The notes: generated from the sequence alone by a model not told the origin. 35,409 bases of DNA from Tenderia sp965602225 (GCA_965602225.1 CBFCYE010000027.1:1-35409); one strand, 5' to 3'. Positions 25,214 to 34,332 are shown, counted from the first letter of the stretch. A program made the numbers and translations.

Positions 25214-28200
25214 ACTCGAGAAAAATCAGGTTGTCGATCTCGACCAACGCCAACAGGCGCTCGATCCAAACCAATCCTTCATCGTTCAAGCGCCAGCGGG
25301 TTCCGGCAAGACCGGTCTGATCACACAACGCTTTCTGGTATTACTGGCCGGGGTGGAGCTACCGGAAGAGATCGTCGCCATCACCTTTACCCGCAAGGCC
25401 GCTGCCGAGATGCGCGAACGCTTGCTTGAAGCCTTGCATCTGGCCACCACAGCGCTGCCGGCCGATGCCGATGATTACCTACGTCAGACCTGGAACCTGG
25501 CCCGAGCGGCATTGGATCGAGACAGTGCTCAGGGCTGGCAGTTGTTGCAGAACCCGGCGCGTCTGCGGATTCAAACCATCGATTCACTCTGCGCCTCACT
25601 GACACGGCAGCTGCCGATCATGTCCAAGTTTGGTGCCCAGCCAGCCATCAGCGATGATCCAGCCGCACTCTATAAAGAGGCCGCCCGCATAACGCTGGCA
25701 GATCTTGAAAAGGGCGAGGCCTGGTCGCCGGCCATTGAGGCGCTGCTGGGGCATCTGGATAACAATCTGGCCGTCGCCGAAAAAATGCTGGTCAGCATGT
25801 TGGCGCGGCGCGAGCAGTGGCTGCGTCATCTGGTCAATATTCGTCATGAGGATGAATGGCGCGGTGCGCTAGAAGCGGCGCTGCAAAACAGCATTGAAGA
25901 GACGCTGCAAAATGTGTTTCAGGCATTCCCGCCTCAGCATGTCTCCAGCCTGATCGACGTGCTCGACTTCGCTGCCAACAATGTTAATGATGCCCATGCC
26001 CTGGCAGCCTGTCGTGGCCTGACCGAACTGCCTGAGTGCAGTGCCGATGCCCTGCCGCAGTGGCTGGGTATTGCTGAGTTGTTGCTCAAGAGCGATGGCG
26101 ATTGGCGCAGCAATCCGCGCGGCATTACTGCTAAACAAGGTTTCCCAGCACCCTCCAGCGCCAAGACCGATAAGGCTCTAAAAGAAAAGCTGACACGTAA
26201 AAAAGAAGAGGTCATTGAACTGGTCGGGTTGCTGAGTGAACAGCCAGCCCTACAACAAAGTCTGTTGGATATCCGCAGCCTGCCAGCCGCGTTTTACAGT
26301 GAAGGCCAATGGCAAATAGTCGCCGCCCTGTGTCAGTTGCTGATCATTGCTGTGGGTCGGCTGTGGACGGTGTTTGGTGCCAGTGGTCAGGTAGATTTCA
26401 GTGAGATGTCGCAGTCAGCTTTGACTGCACTGGGCGATGAAGATGCCCCTAGCGATCTGGCTCTGTTGCTGGACTATCGCATCCAGCATCTGTTGGTGGA
26501 TGAATTTCAGGATACCTCGTTTGGCCAGTTTGAATTATTAAAACGTCTCACCGCCGGCTGGCAGCCTGATGATGGCCGCAGCCTGTTTCTGGTGGGTGAT
26601 CCGATGCAGTCTATCTATCGTTTTCGTGAGGCCGAAGTCGGGCTGTTTCTGCGCGCTCGTCGTGAAGGTATTGCTGATGTGCCACTGACGCCATTGACCC
26701 TAAGTGTAAACTTTCGCTCCCAGGCCGGCATTGTCGATTGGGTCAATCAAAGCTTTGCCGAGGTGTTTCCTGAAACAGAGGATGTCACTGTTGGCGCCGT
26801 CGCATATTCTGAATCAGTGGCCTTTCATGGTCATGATGGCGAGGCGGTGCAGGTGCATCCCGCCCTTGAACAGGACACGGCAGCAGAGGCTGCTCAGGTT
26901 GTTGAGCTGATACGTCAGGCACAGACAAAAAATCCGCTGGGATCTATCGCCGTGTTGGTACGCGCCCGTAGTCATCTGGTCGACATCATCGCTGCCCTGA
27001 AAGATGCCGCGCTAACCTATCGCGCCATAGAGATAGAACAACTTGGCCATAGACCAGTGGTGCAGGATCTATACGTGCTGACCCGTGCCTTGTTGCATCC
27101 CGGTGACCGACTGGCCTGGCTGGCCGTATTGCGCGCGCCCTGGTGTGGGCTGGAACTGGCTGATCTAAATAAACTCGCGGCGCAGGATGCAAAGGCCGTG
27201 ATCTGGAAGCAGTTGCAAGATGTCGAACTGATCGCACAATTAACGGCTGAGGGTCAACAGCGGCTGGCGCGTCTACAGGCTGTTTTTACACAAGCAATGG
27301 CGGCGCGCTTTCAATATGGTCTGCGGCACTGGCTGGAATCAACCTGGTTGCAACTGGGTGGCCCGGCCTGTGTTGAGAATGCCACTGACCTGGAAGATGC
27401 CGAAGTGTTTTTCAGTCTGCTGCAACAGCTCGATAGTGCCGGTGGCCTGGATGATCTACAGCAACTGGCTGAACGTCTGGCCAAACTGTATGCCCTGCCG
27501 GATATTAATGCCGACGACAGGTTGCAACTGATGACCATCCACAAGTCCAAGGGTTTGGAGTTCGATACTGTCATCCTGCCCAATCTGGGCCGTCAGGCCG
27601 CGGCGGATGATAGTCCATTGTTGATGTGGCAGGAGCGCTGGTCAGCCGGTGAACATGGTGAGTTGTTGTTGGCACCGCTACGCGCCACCGGTGACAAACA
27701 CGATGCGATTTACAGTTATCTAAAGAGCATCGACAAACGTAAGGCCGAATATGAAACCGGCCGGGTGTTGTATGTCGCTGCCACGCGGGCGCGTCAACAA
27801 CTACACCTGTTGGGGCATACCACTACAAAAGATGACGAACTAAAACCACCGCGTTCCAGCTCCTTGTTGTCTTTATTGTGGTCGAGGCTGGAGCCTGATT
27901 TTGATGTCTTGATGCAGTCTCAGTCAGATATTGAAGTTGAAGCCTGCGAAGATGCAACCGCGCCGCTGACTGAAAACAGACTCAAACGTCTCAGCCTGCA
28001 ATGGCAACGACCCACACCACAGCCCTCAATCGAGTTGGATAACAAAAAACAGTTTGAAGACGAAACCAATCTGGAATTTATCTGGGCCAGTGAAACCGCG
28101 CGTCATGTCGGCACGGTAGTGCATGCCATGTTGCAACGGATAGCCGAGCAGGGCCTGCAACACTGGCATGAACAACGGATTAGCGCCTTGCAAGCCTATT

Positions 28201-28622
28201 ATCGTGCTGCCTTGTTAGGGCAGGGGGTGATGTTGGCAGAGCTTGATGACGCAGTTGAGCGTGTTGAAAAAAGTCTGTTGCTAACCCTGCAAGATCAACA
28301 GGGCCGCTGGATCGTAGACGATCAACATCAAGACAGCCAGTGTGAATATGCACTAACAGGTATCTTGCGTGACCGGGCCATGCGCGTAGTGATCGACAGA
28401 ACCTTTATTGATGCCGACGGCAACCGCTGGATTATCGACTACAAAACCGGCAGCCATGAAGGCGGCGATATAGAGGCCTATCTTGATGACGAACAGGATC
28501 GTTATCGCAATCAACTACAACGCTATGCTGCACTGATGCGGCTGCAAGATGATAGACCAATCAAACTGGGACTGTACTTTCCCATGATGCAGGCATGGCG
28601 AACATGGACATATGAATCATAA
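25206..28622 (+). CDS. AddA-like UvrD/Rep helicase-nuclease
   Basis: This is a 1138-residue superfamily 1A helicase with a C-terminal nuclease. Motif I is APAGSGKT (about 29-36), followed by TFTRKAAAEMRERL. Motif II is DEFQDT (432-437), then VGDPMQSIYRFREA. Motif V is MTIHKSKGLEFDTVILP and motif VI is YVAATRARQQLHLLG. The nuclease motif is IIDYKTGS with Asp1078 and Lys1080. The ATG at 25206 is chosen because AGGGAG lies at 25191-25196. The frame opens at 25173 inside addB. It pairs with the AddB-like nuclease as a helicase-nuclease; I see no Chi information in the window. Confidence 0.9.
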   Translation: MSKLEKNQVVDLDQRQQALDPNQSFIVQAPAGSGKTGLITQRFLVLLAGVELPEEIVAITFTRKAAAEMRERLLEALHLATTALPADADDYLRQTWNLARAALDRDSAQGWQLLQNPARLRIQTIDSLCASLTRQLPIMSKFGAQPAISDDPAALYKEAARITLADLEKGEAWSPAIEALLGHLDNNLAVAEKMLVSMLARREQWLRHLVNIRHEDEWRGALEAALQNSIEETLQNVFQAFPPQHVSSLIDVLDFAANNVNDAHALAACRGLTELPECSADALPQWLGIAELLLKSDGDWRSNPRGITAKQGFPAPSSAKTDKALKEKLTRKKEEVIELVGLLSEQPALQQSLLDIRSLPAAFYSEGQWQIVAALCQLLIIAVGRLWTVFGASGQVDFSEMSQSALTALGDEDAPSDLALLLDYRIQHLLVDEFQDTSFGQFELLKRLTAGWQPDDGRSLFLVGDPMQSIYRFREAEVGLFLRARREGIADVPLTPLTLSVNFRSQAGIVDWVNQSFAEVFPETEDVTVGAVAYSESVAFHGHDGEAVQVHPALEQDTAAEAAQVVELIRQAQTKNPLGSIAVLVRARSHLVDIIAALKDAALTYRAIEIEQLGHRPVVQDLYVLTRALLHPGDRLAWLAVLRAPWCGLELADLNKLAAQDAKAVIWKQLQDVELIAQLTAEGQQRLARLQAVFTQAMAARFQYGLRHWLESTWLQLGGPACVENATDLEDAEVFFSLLQQLDSAGGLDDLQQLAERLAKLYALPDINADDRLQLMTIHKSKGLEFDTVILPNLGRQAAADDSPLLMWQERWSAGEHGELLLAPLRATGDKHDAIYSYLKSIDKRKAEYETGRVLYVAATRARQQLHLLGHTTTKDDELKPPRSSSLLSLLWSRLEPDFDVLMQSQSDIEVEACEDATAPLTENRLKRLSLQWQRPTPQPSIELDNKKQFEDETNLEFIWASETARHVGTVVHAMLQRIAEQGLQHWHEQRISALQAYYRAALLGQGVMLAELDDAVERVEKSLLLTLQDQQGRWIVDDQHQDSQCEYALTGILRDRAMRVVIDRTFIDADGNRWIIDYKTGSHEGGDIEAYLDDEQDRYRNQLQRYAALMRLQDDRPIKLGLYFPMMQAWRTWTYES

Positions 28623-28634
28623 AAGGAGCTATTC

Positions 28635-29009
28635 ATGGAATGGGTAAAAACAATTCACGTCGGCTGCGCGCTGCTATCTATTTCGGGTTTTACGATCCGC
28701 GGCATCTTAATGATGCGCGAATCAGCCATGCTGCAAAAACGTCTGTTCAAGATCGCACCGCATATCATCGACACACTGCTGCTGGGCAGTGCTATCTGGA
28801 TGGCGGTGCAATATGGGCTTAGCCCTGGTGATAACCCATGGCTGATGGCCAAGATCATTGCCTTGCTGGTGTATATTGGTTTGGGAACTGTGGCCTTGAA
28901 AAGAGGTAAAACCAAACAGGTGCGCATCATTGCCTGGCTGGCTGCCTTGTCGGTATTTGCCTATATCGTGGCGGTGGCGGTGACTAAATCGGTTTTGGTG
29001 TTTGATTGA
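28635..29009 (+). CDS. SirB2-family membrane protein
   Basis: The 124-residue protein has four membrane segments, with WVKTIHVGCALLSISGFTIRGILMM and PHIIDTLLLGSAIWMA characteristic of SirB2. The name comes from Salmonella, where sirB was linked to invasion gene regulation, but the biochemical role of the family is unknown. AGGAG lies just before the ATG at 28635, 12 bases after the addA-like stop, so it is probably the last gene of that operon. The 190 bases after it show no gene. Confidence 0.88.
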   Translation: MEWVKTIHVGCALLSISGFTIRGILMMRESAMLQKRLFKIAPHIIDTLLLGSAIWMAVQYGLSPGDNPWLMAKIIALLVYIGLGTVALKRGKTKQVRIIAWLAALSVFAYIVAVAVTKSVLVFD

Positions 29010-29199
29010 AAAAAGGCTCAGATGTGCCCAAAGCGGGTATTTTCCTTTTTAGTTCAAATGCAAATTAACTCTAAAAGCTGTCATTTATATGGCGGTAATT
29101 TAGAACTTAGTACCTTAGGAGTGCTGTTGTGACGGAATTTTCACTGATAACATAATGTTAAGGAACTCGTTTTATACATAGAACTGCCAATCATCAATT

Positions 29200-30609
29200 T
29201 CATTGACCAGAATTTAGTTGTAACTTCAATAGATCGTAGTGTGATTTATCATTACATGATGCAACATTAAAACGTAACCACTGGCTGGGTTCCTGGCCTG
29301 GGCTAAACAGGTTGCCTGGAGCCAAGGTGATGTCTTGTTGCTTTGCTGTGTTGGCCAGTTCAATTACATCGATATGCTCTGGCATCTTTATCCAGATAAA
29401 CATTCCACCTTGAGGGTCTACATAGGGGCTTAGCCCTAATTTGTGGAAATTATCCAAGGCCTGATCTTTAGCTTGCTGCAATTTTTTGTGCAGTTTATCA
29501 AGGTATTTTCTGTAATAACCATCAGTGAGCATTTGGTAAATCAGGCGTTCGTTTATTTCAGAACTAGTCATGCCAGAGAGCAGCTTTAGATCCGTTAGTT
29601 CTTGCATGAGTTCGCCTTTACAGGCGATGTAGCCTACGCGCACAGCAGCAGACAGTGTTTTTGAATAACTGCCAATATAAATTACCCGTTGCAATTGATC
29701 GAGCGTGGCGAGCCGGCATTGGCGGCTGGAATCAAAATCACCGTATACGTCATCTTCAATAATAATCAGGTCATGTTTTTCTGCTAATTGCAGTACCCGA
29801 TATGCGACAGCTTGGCTGATACTTGCACCTGTGGGGTTGTGCAGAATGGTATTAGTGAAAAAAAGTTTTGGTTTGTGTTCAATAATGAGATTCTCCATTA
29901 TTTCAACATCAGGGCCATCGTTTTTCCAAGGTACACCGATGATTTTTGCGCCGAGAGATTTTAGTGCGCCAAACAAAATAAAATATCCAGGATCATCCAC
30001 CAGAACGACATCACCAGGGCGCACGTAAAAGCGCATGATCAGATCCAGCGCATGGGTGGCACCATTGGTGAGTAGAATTTGGTTGCTGTCGGCACCAATG
30101 CCAATGTCTGCCAAACGGTTTTGCAGTATTTGTCGTAATGGTAGATAGCCTTCTGGTCGGCCATAGGCAGTAAGATGACTGCCAGTCTGTTTAGCCAGCT
30201 GACGCAAACTACGTTTAATACCTTCTTCATCCATCCAGTCATGCGGCAGCCATCCTCCGCCAGGAATAAGATTGCGACTGGGGCTGGCAAGCGCATTACG
30301 CAGCAACCACAACTCATCCATAGCGCGATCAAGTTTTACTGGACTGGTGATACCGCCATGAAGCATGGAGCGCGGAATAATGTAAAAGCCGGAGCCAGGC
30401 CGCGAGCTTATATAGCCTGTCGCAACAAGACGATCAAAGGCCTGCACGACAGTAAAGCGACTGACACCATGTTGAACGGCGAATTGGCGGATGGAGGGCA
30501 GGCGGGTATTGCTACGTAAAGCGCGATTATCAATATGTTTGCTGATCTCTGCCACGATCTGGTCGACCAATGGGGTTAAGGCCTGTTTATCTAGGCTGAT
30601 CATGACCAT
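29200..30609 (-). CDS. MocR-type transcriptional regulator (GntR HTH plus aminotransferase domain)
   Basis: This is a 469-residue MocR regulator. The N-terminal winged helix (about 12-80) has RLPSIRQFAVQHGVSRFTVVQAFDRLVATGYISSRPGSG. The C-terminal fold-type I aminotransferase domain has HNPTGASIS, EDDVYGDF and the PLP lysine Lys317 in GSYSKTLSAAVRVGYI. Such proteins sense PLP or an amino-acid adduct. It is divergent from an EamA exporter, which is the likely target: a common arrangement for MocR control of amine or amino-acid export. Two starts, 30609 and 30603, are possible. Confidence 0.92.
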   Translation of the reverse strand: MVMISLDKQALTPLVDQIVAEISKHIDNRALRSNTRLPSIRQFAVQHGVSRFTVVQAFDRLVATGYISSRPGSGFYIIPRSMLHGGITSPVKLDRAMDELWLLRNALASPSRNLIPGGGWLPHDWMDEEGIKRSLRQLAKQTGSHLTAYGRPEGYLPLRQILQNRLADIGIGADSNQILLTNGATHALDLIMRFYVRPGDVVLVDDPGYFILFGALKSLGAKIIGVPWKNDGPDVEIMENLIIEHKPKLFFTNTILHNPTGASISQAVAYRVLQLAEKHDLIIIEDDVYGDFDSSRQCRLATLDQLQRVIYIGSYSKTLSAAVRVGYIACKGELMQELTDLKLLSGMTSSEINERLIYQMLTDGYYRKYLDKLHKKLQQAKDQALDNFHKLGLSPYVDPQGGMFIWIKMPEHIDVIELANTAKQQDITLAPGNLFSPGQEPSQWLRFNVASCNDKSHYDLLKLQLNSGQ

Positions 30610-30639
30610 CGCGTTGTTTTCCCGAAAATTGTAATGGTG

Positions 30640-30720
30640 TGACGACCAGTACAGGCCATCAGTTTGTCTAACTAACTGTACATGTATTGTCAGACCAAGA
30701 TTGCCTAATGTAAAGCCTCA
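30640..30720. promoter_or_regulatory. Divergent control region of mocR and the EamA gene
   Basis: GTACA occurs twice as a direct repeat 29 bases apart (30649-30653 and 30678-30682), a spacing seen in MocR operators with direct repeats. TTGTCA (30687-30692) followed by TGTAAA (30709-30714, spacer 16) is a candidate promoter for the exporter. Confidence 0.35.
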
Positions 30721-30742
30721 CACATTAGTTGAGTTGTCAGTC

Positions 30743-31642
30743 ATGCCATCGTTATCAGTCGCAGAACATAAAACGGGATCACAAGAGTGGTTAGGGCTGG
30801 GCTTGGGCGTATTAGCCATTGCCTGTTTTAGCGTGACTTTGCCTGTTACTCGAATCGGAGTCGCCCAAATGGACTCTACGGTATTTGGATTGGGGCGATC
30901 ACTGTTGGTGTTTTTTCCAGCGCTGCTAACTTTGTGGTGGTTGCGCCTACCTCTACCTAACTTAAGACAGCTAAAAAGTTTAATTGTCGTAGCCCTGGGA
31001 GTAGTGATCGGCTTTCCCTGGTTGAGTGCGCTGGCGATGGAGAGTGTCAGCGGTGCGCAGGCAGGAATAATCGTCGCAGTATTGCCGTTATTTACCGCCG
31101 TTGCAGGAGCGGTACTAGCACGGCAGCGACCTTCAATCGGGTTTTGGTTGATGGGGCTGTTAGGCAGTACATTGGTGTTGTGGTTTGTTTGGGATGGTAA
31201 AAGCGGTGGATTTAGCCAAGGTGACTTAGTCCTGCTACTGGCATCAGTGTTTTGTGCCATCGGTTACGCGGCTGGTGGGCAACTTGCGAAAGAGATTGGC
31301 AGTATTGCCGTCATCAGCTGGGCATTGATTCTTAGCGCACCATTTTCCCTGCTGATTCTAGTGTGGATAACGCCAGAACAAAGTTTTGATTTCACCTGGC
31401 AGGTCTGGGCCAGCTTCATCTACGTAGCACTGGTGAGTCAGTGGTTGGCGTTTATGTTCTGGTATCAAGGCTTAGCCTTGGGTGGCGTGGTACGTGTCAG
31501 CCAGGTGCAACTGCTGCAACCATTTTTAACTTTGTGTGTATCTGCCTGGTTGTTAAATGAAATTATTAGCAGTGAAATAATTTGGTTTGCACTGGCGGTA
31601 GTGCTAACAGTGGCTGTGGGGCGAAAGATGCAGGTGCGTTAG
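30743..31642 (+). CDS. EamA-family (DMT) transporter
   Basis: The 299-residue protein has ten predicted membrane segments in two EamA repeats. Examples are LGLGVLAIACFSVTLPVTRIG in the first and LVLLLASVFCAIGYAAGGQLAKEIG at the start of the second. EamA proteins of this class usually export amino acids or related metabolites. I prefer the ATG at 30743. The frame opens at a TTG at 30701, but that falls within the candidate promoter. Control by the divergent MocR protein is inferred from position. Substrate is unknown. Confidence 0.88.
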   Translation: MPSLSVAEHKTGSQEWLGLGLGVLAIACFSVTLPVTRIGVAQMDSTVFGLGRSLLVFFPALLTLWWLRLPLPNLRQLKSLIVVALGVVIGFPWLSALAMESVSGAQAGIIVAVLPLFTAVAGAVLARQRPSIGFWLMGLLGSTLVLWFVWDGKSGGFSQGDLVLLLASVFCAIGYAAGGQLAKEIGSIAVISWALILSAPFSLLILVWITPEQSFDFTWQVWASFIYVALVSQWLAFMFWYQGLALGGVVRVSQVQLLQPFLTLCVSAWLLNEIISSEIIWFALAVVLTVAVGRKMQVR

Positions 31643-31758
31643 AGAGTTGTTGAAGCCATGATGTAATTAGTTCAGTCTTCGACGTTGTCGTAATTTATCG
31701 TTGATGATTGATCGTTTGATGCCTATTAATGTCCGCAATCAGTATTGCTTACATTACT

Positions 31759-31872
31759 ATCTAACGCAGGGAGAAACGTTTGAAGCTGGCCTATCCTGCA
31801 GGCAGATACCTTGTTTACGGCACTATACGTAAACAAGCTTTCAAAGCTACCCCCTGAAAGCAGATGTTGGGT
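31759..31872 (+). other. Long imperfect hairpin: weak attC-like site or leader structure
   Basis: ATCTAAC (31759-31765) fits the attC R-double-prime consensus RYYYAAC, and GTTGGGT (31866-31872) fits GTTRRRY. Between them lies a large dyad: an inner perfect stem CTTGTTTACG (31810-31819) with CGTAAACAAG (31828-31837) and an outer arm near 31768-31787 with 31838-31857. A perfect inner stem is unusual for attC, so a regulatory hairpin in the leader of the decarboxylase gene is equally possible. The 341-base gap 31643-31983 holds nothing else I recognise apart from a small AT dyad at 31934-31949. Confidence 0.3.
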
Positions 31873-31983
31873 CTATATGCACCATGTTTATCTGGAGTGT
31901 GTAACGAGACGCGAAAATCATAACTAACTGATTATTTATACGAATAAATGTGACAGTCAAGATGTTTACAAAAGAGATTATGA

Positions 31984-33390
31984 ATGAAAAATAGCGATAT
32001 AGAATTGTCATCACTAGAAGCTGTCACTCTTGCTGCTGAATATGCCAGAGATTATGTCTCTAGTATTCGTGAACGTCGAGTATTTCCAAGTACTCAGGAA
32101 CTGGAAGCTTTATCTCAATTTGATGAGCCATTACCGGAAGGTGGGTGTGAGGCTACTACAGTAATCAAAATGCTTCATAAATATGGAGCACCAGCAACTG
32201 TAGCTAGTACAGGTGGTCGTTATTTTGGTTTGGTCGTTGGTGGATCTACGCCGGCATCTATGGGTGCCTCTATGCTTAATGCAGCATGGGATCAGATAGC
32301 TATATTAGATGGTTCGGCCCCTACAGCAATTTACTTAGAAAGACTAGCAGCAAAATGGTTGTTGGGATTAATGAGTTTACCAATAGAAAGCAGCGTAGGA
32401 TTTACTACAGGCTCTTCAGTGGCCAACCTCGTTGGGTTAGCTGCTGCAAGAAATGCACAATACAAAAAGCTAGGAGTTGATTTATCAGAAGTTGGTTTGG
32501 CTGGAGCTCCCCCTTTACGAATAGTTTTATCTAAAGAAGCTCATGTAACCGTTCATAAAGCACTAAAGATACTTGGCTTTGGTGAAAACCAGATTATTGA
32601 GGTGCCATGCGATAAGCAAGGGAGGGTTCTAGTTGAGGCGTTTCCAGAGGTGGGTGAAGATACAATTGTTTGCCTACAGGCTGGTAATGTTAATTCAGGC
32701 TCTAGTGATCCATTCTCTGAAATTATACCTAAAGCAAAAAGTAACGGAGCATGGGTTCATATTGATGGTGCTTTTGGTTTGTGGGCGGCAGCATCGCCAA
32801 GCAAGCAGCACCAAGTTTTAGGTGTTCAACTTGCGGACTCTTGGGCTGTAGATGGGCACAAGTGGTTGAATACACCATATGATTGTGGCATTTCTATATG
32901 CCGGGAGCCTAAATCAGCGCATGAAGTCATGACTACGCAGGCTCCATATTTAACAACAGGTATTAGTGTCCCACCAAAAGATATGGTCCCTGAATTTTCT
33001 CGCCGTGCACGCGGTGTTGAAGTTTGGGCAGCCATTAAAGAAATGGGGCAGAAAGGAATCACTGGATTAATCGATCGCTGCTGCCAACATGCTGAACGTC
33101 TAGCTGATGGATTAAAAGAGATTGGCTATGAAGTTTTAAATGATGTGGAATTAAACCAAGTTGTTGTAACAATTGGCAGGCAACAAGATATCCAGAGAAT
33201 CATATCAATTGTACAAAATGAAGGTGAATGTTGGTTTGGACCTACCGTATGGCAAGGTCAGCATGCCTTTCGTTTAAGTGTGTCATCTTGGGCTACAACT
33301 GAAAGTGATATTGAACGTACGCTTGAAGCGATTAGTCGTGCAACTCATCTAGTAATGAGTGAATCACAAGAACTTTCTAAAAGTGTGTGA
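31984..33390 (+). CDS. PLP-dependent group II decarboxylase-like enzyme
   Basis: This 468-residue fold-type I PLP enzyme is of the aromatic-L-amino-acid/glutamate decarboxylase family. The PLP-binding aspartate is Asp261 in VHIDGAFGLWAAAS, and the Schiff-base lysine is Lys293 in SWAVDGHKWLNTPYDCG. FTTGSSVANLVGLAAARNA is the typical phosphate-binding and substrate region. The substrate cannot be told from sequence. Codon use is more A+T-rich than in the core genes. It lies after a hairpin that may be an attC and is followed closely by a kinase-like gene on the same strand. Confidence 0.85.
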   Translation: MKNSDIELSSLEAVTLAAEYARDYVSSIRERRVFPSTQELEALSQFDEPLPEGGCEATTVIKMLHKYGAPATVASTGGRYFGLVVGGSTPASMGASMLNAAWDQIAILDGSAPTAIYLERLAAKWLLGLMSLPIESSVGFTTGSSVANLVGLAAARNAQYKKLGVDLSEVGLAGAPPLRIVLSKEAHVTVHKALKILGFGENQIIEVPCDKQGRVLVEAFPEVGEDTIVCLQAGNVNSGSSDPFSEIIPKAKSNGAWVHIDGAFGLWAAASPSKQHQVLGVQLADSWAVDGHKWLNTPYDCGISICREPKSAHEVMTTQAPYLTTGISVPPKDMVPEFSRRARGVEVWAAIKEMGQKGITGLIDRCCQHAERLADGLKEIGYEVLNDVELNQVVVTIGRQQDIQRIISIVQNEGECWFGPTVWQGQHAFRLSVSSWATTESDIERTLEAISRATHLVMSESQELSKSV

Positions 33391-33441
33391 TGAGGCATCA
33401 GGTCTCGTTATACAATAATGTATGTATCAGGGGGTTAGTAG

Positions 33442-33921
33442 TTGCGTAAGGTAATAATTTTTGGGAACTCAGGTTCAGGAAAATCAACATTAGCCACATC
33501 ATTGGTTAAAAATGGGGGGCTAGCTCATTTGGATTTAGACACTATTGCTTGGCTACCAACAACACCGCCAGAAAGATCCCCGATCACTGAGTCAAAATTG
33601 AGAATTGATAAATTTGTGCGTTCGAACAAAAACTGGGTAATAGAGGGTTGCTACACAGATTTACTAAAAATAGCAGTTCCTTTAGCTAACGAAGCTATAT
33701 TCATGAATCTCGATATCGATCAGTGCATCGTAAATTCTAAAAATAGACCTTGGGAACAACATAAATATAGGTCTAAGGAAGAGCAGGATGAAAGTTTAAA
33801 TATGCTCATAAGCTGGATAAAACAATATACTGAAAGACAAGATGCCTTTTCATTTGCATCTCATATGAAACTTTTTGAGAGTTTTCAGGGAAAAAAGACT
33901 ATGCATACAAACAATGTATGA
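33442..33921 (+). CDS. Small P-loop NTPase, adenylate-kinase/shikimate-kinase-like
   Basis: The 159-residue protein starts MRKVIIFGNSGSGKST, with Walker A GNSGSGKS at residues 8-15. LDLDTIAWLPTTPPER and NWVIEGCYTDLL follow, a pattern seen in a family of uncharacterised nucleoside-kinase-like ATPases. The lid-like basic segment is NSKNRPWEQHKYRSKEEQ. TTG at 33442 is chosen as start because AGGGGG lies at 33429-33434. It looks full length for this family. It is 51 bases after the decarboxylase gene. The substrate is unknown. Confidence 0.75.
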   Translation: MRKVIIFGNSGSGKSTLATSLVKNGGLAHLDLDTIAWLPTTPPERSPITESKLRIDKFVRSNKNWVIEGCYTDLLKIAVPLANEAIFMNLDIDQCIVNSKNRPWEQHKYRSKEEQDESLNMLISWIKQYTERQDAFSFASHMKLFESFQGKKTMHTNNV

Positions 33922-34245
33922 GAGAAAGGTCCTTCAGCTCATCTTCGGTACCGATTTAAGGTAAATTTCAAATTACTCGACTTCGTTAAGTTGGTTGTCT
34001 ATGTTAACTAAGGAAGGTAGAGCCAAAGTATTCAGCAAGTATGGTTTTTTGCACTTTCTTAAAATGTTTTTAGTTGTTTGGTATTGCTGCTTATTTCTAG
34101 TCAATGCAAAAACAGGGTAATGAAATCCATACAAAGTAGTGGGCAGCGGGGGCTTCCAGTGTGACGTCAATAGTCATTTATACAAAATCATTCTTTTCTG
34201 TGTCGTCTCCGGCATCAATCATTTCTGTCTTGGTCATGGCTATTG
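33922..34245. other. A+T-rich intergenic stretch without a confident gene
   Basis: Two small frames overlap here: a 65-codon frame on the minus strand (33973-34170, containing WKPPLPTTLYGFHYPVFA) and a 39-codon frame on the plus strand (34001-34120, starting MLTKEGRAKVF). Neither has a clear ribosome-binding site or a family I can name. Small orphan frames are common next to attC sites. Confidence 0.4.
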
Positions 34246-34332
34246 GCCTAACAAAACAAATTAAGTTCGCTCACTTATCGTTCGCCCGACCTCCGCGATG
34301 TTCCGGCAGTCGGAAAATTTGTGACGTTATGT
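34246..34332 (+). other. Integron attC-like recombination site
   Basis: GCCTAAC (34246-34252) matches the R-double-prime consensus RYYYAAC. GTTATGT (34326-34332) is close to the R-prime consensus GTTRRRY. The inner L boxes ACAAATT (34256-34262) and AATTTGT (34316-34322) are perfectly complementary, and both L-to-R spacers are 3 bases. A further stem CCGAC/GTCGG (34286-34290, 34309-34313) and the motif AAGTTCGCTCACTTATCGTT are typical of attC interiors. Length 87 bases is within the attC range. The next gene starts 40 bases downstream in the expected direction. Confidence 0.65.

Noticed and set aside
29010..29199. Possible small gene between sirB2 and mocR
   Set aside because: No frame with a start and ribosome-binding site of useful length was found, and no clear hairpin or repeat stands out.
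29200..29215. TTCTGGTCAAT (minus strand) at the end of mocR, resembling the IS3 terminal repeat
   Set aside because: It is the coding end of MocR (NSGQ and stop), and similarity stops after 11 bases, so it is most likely chance.
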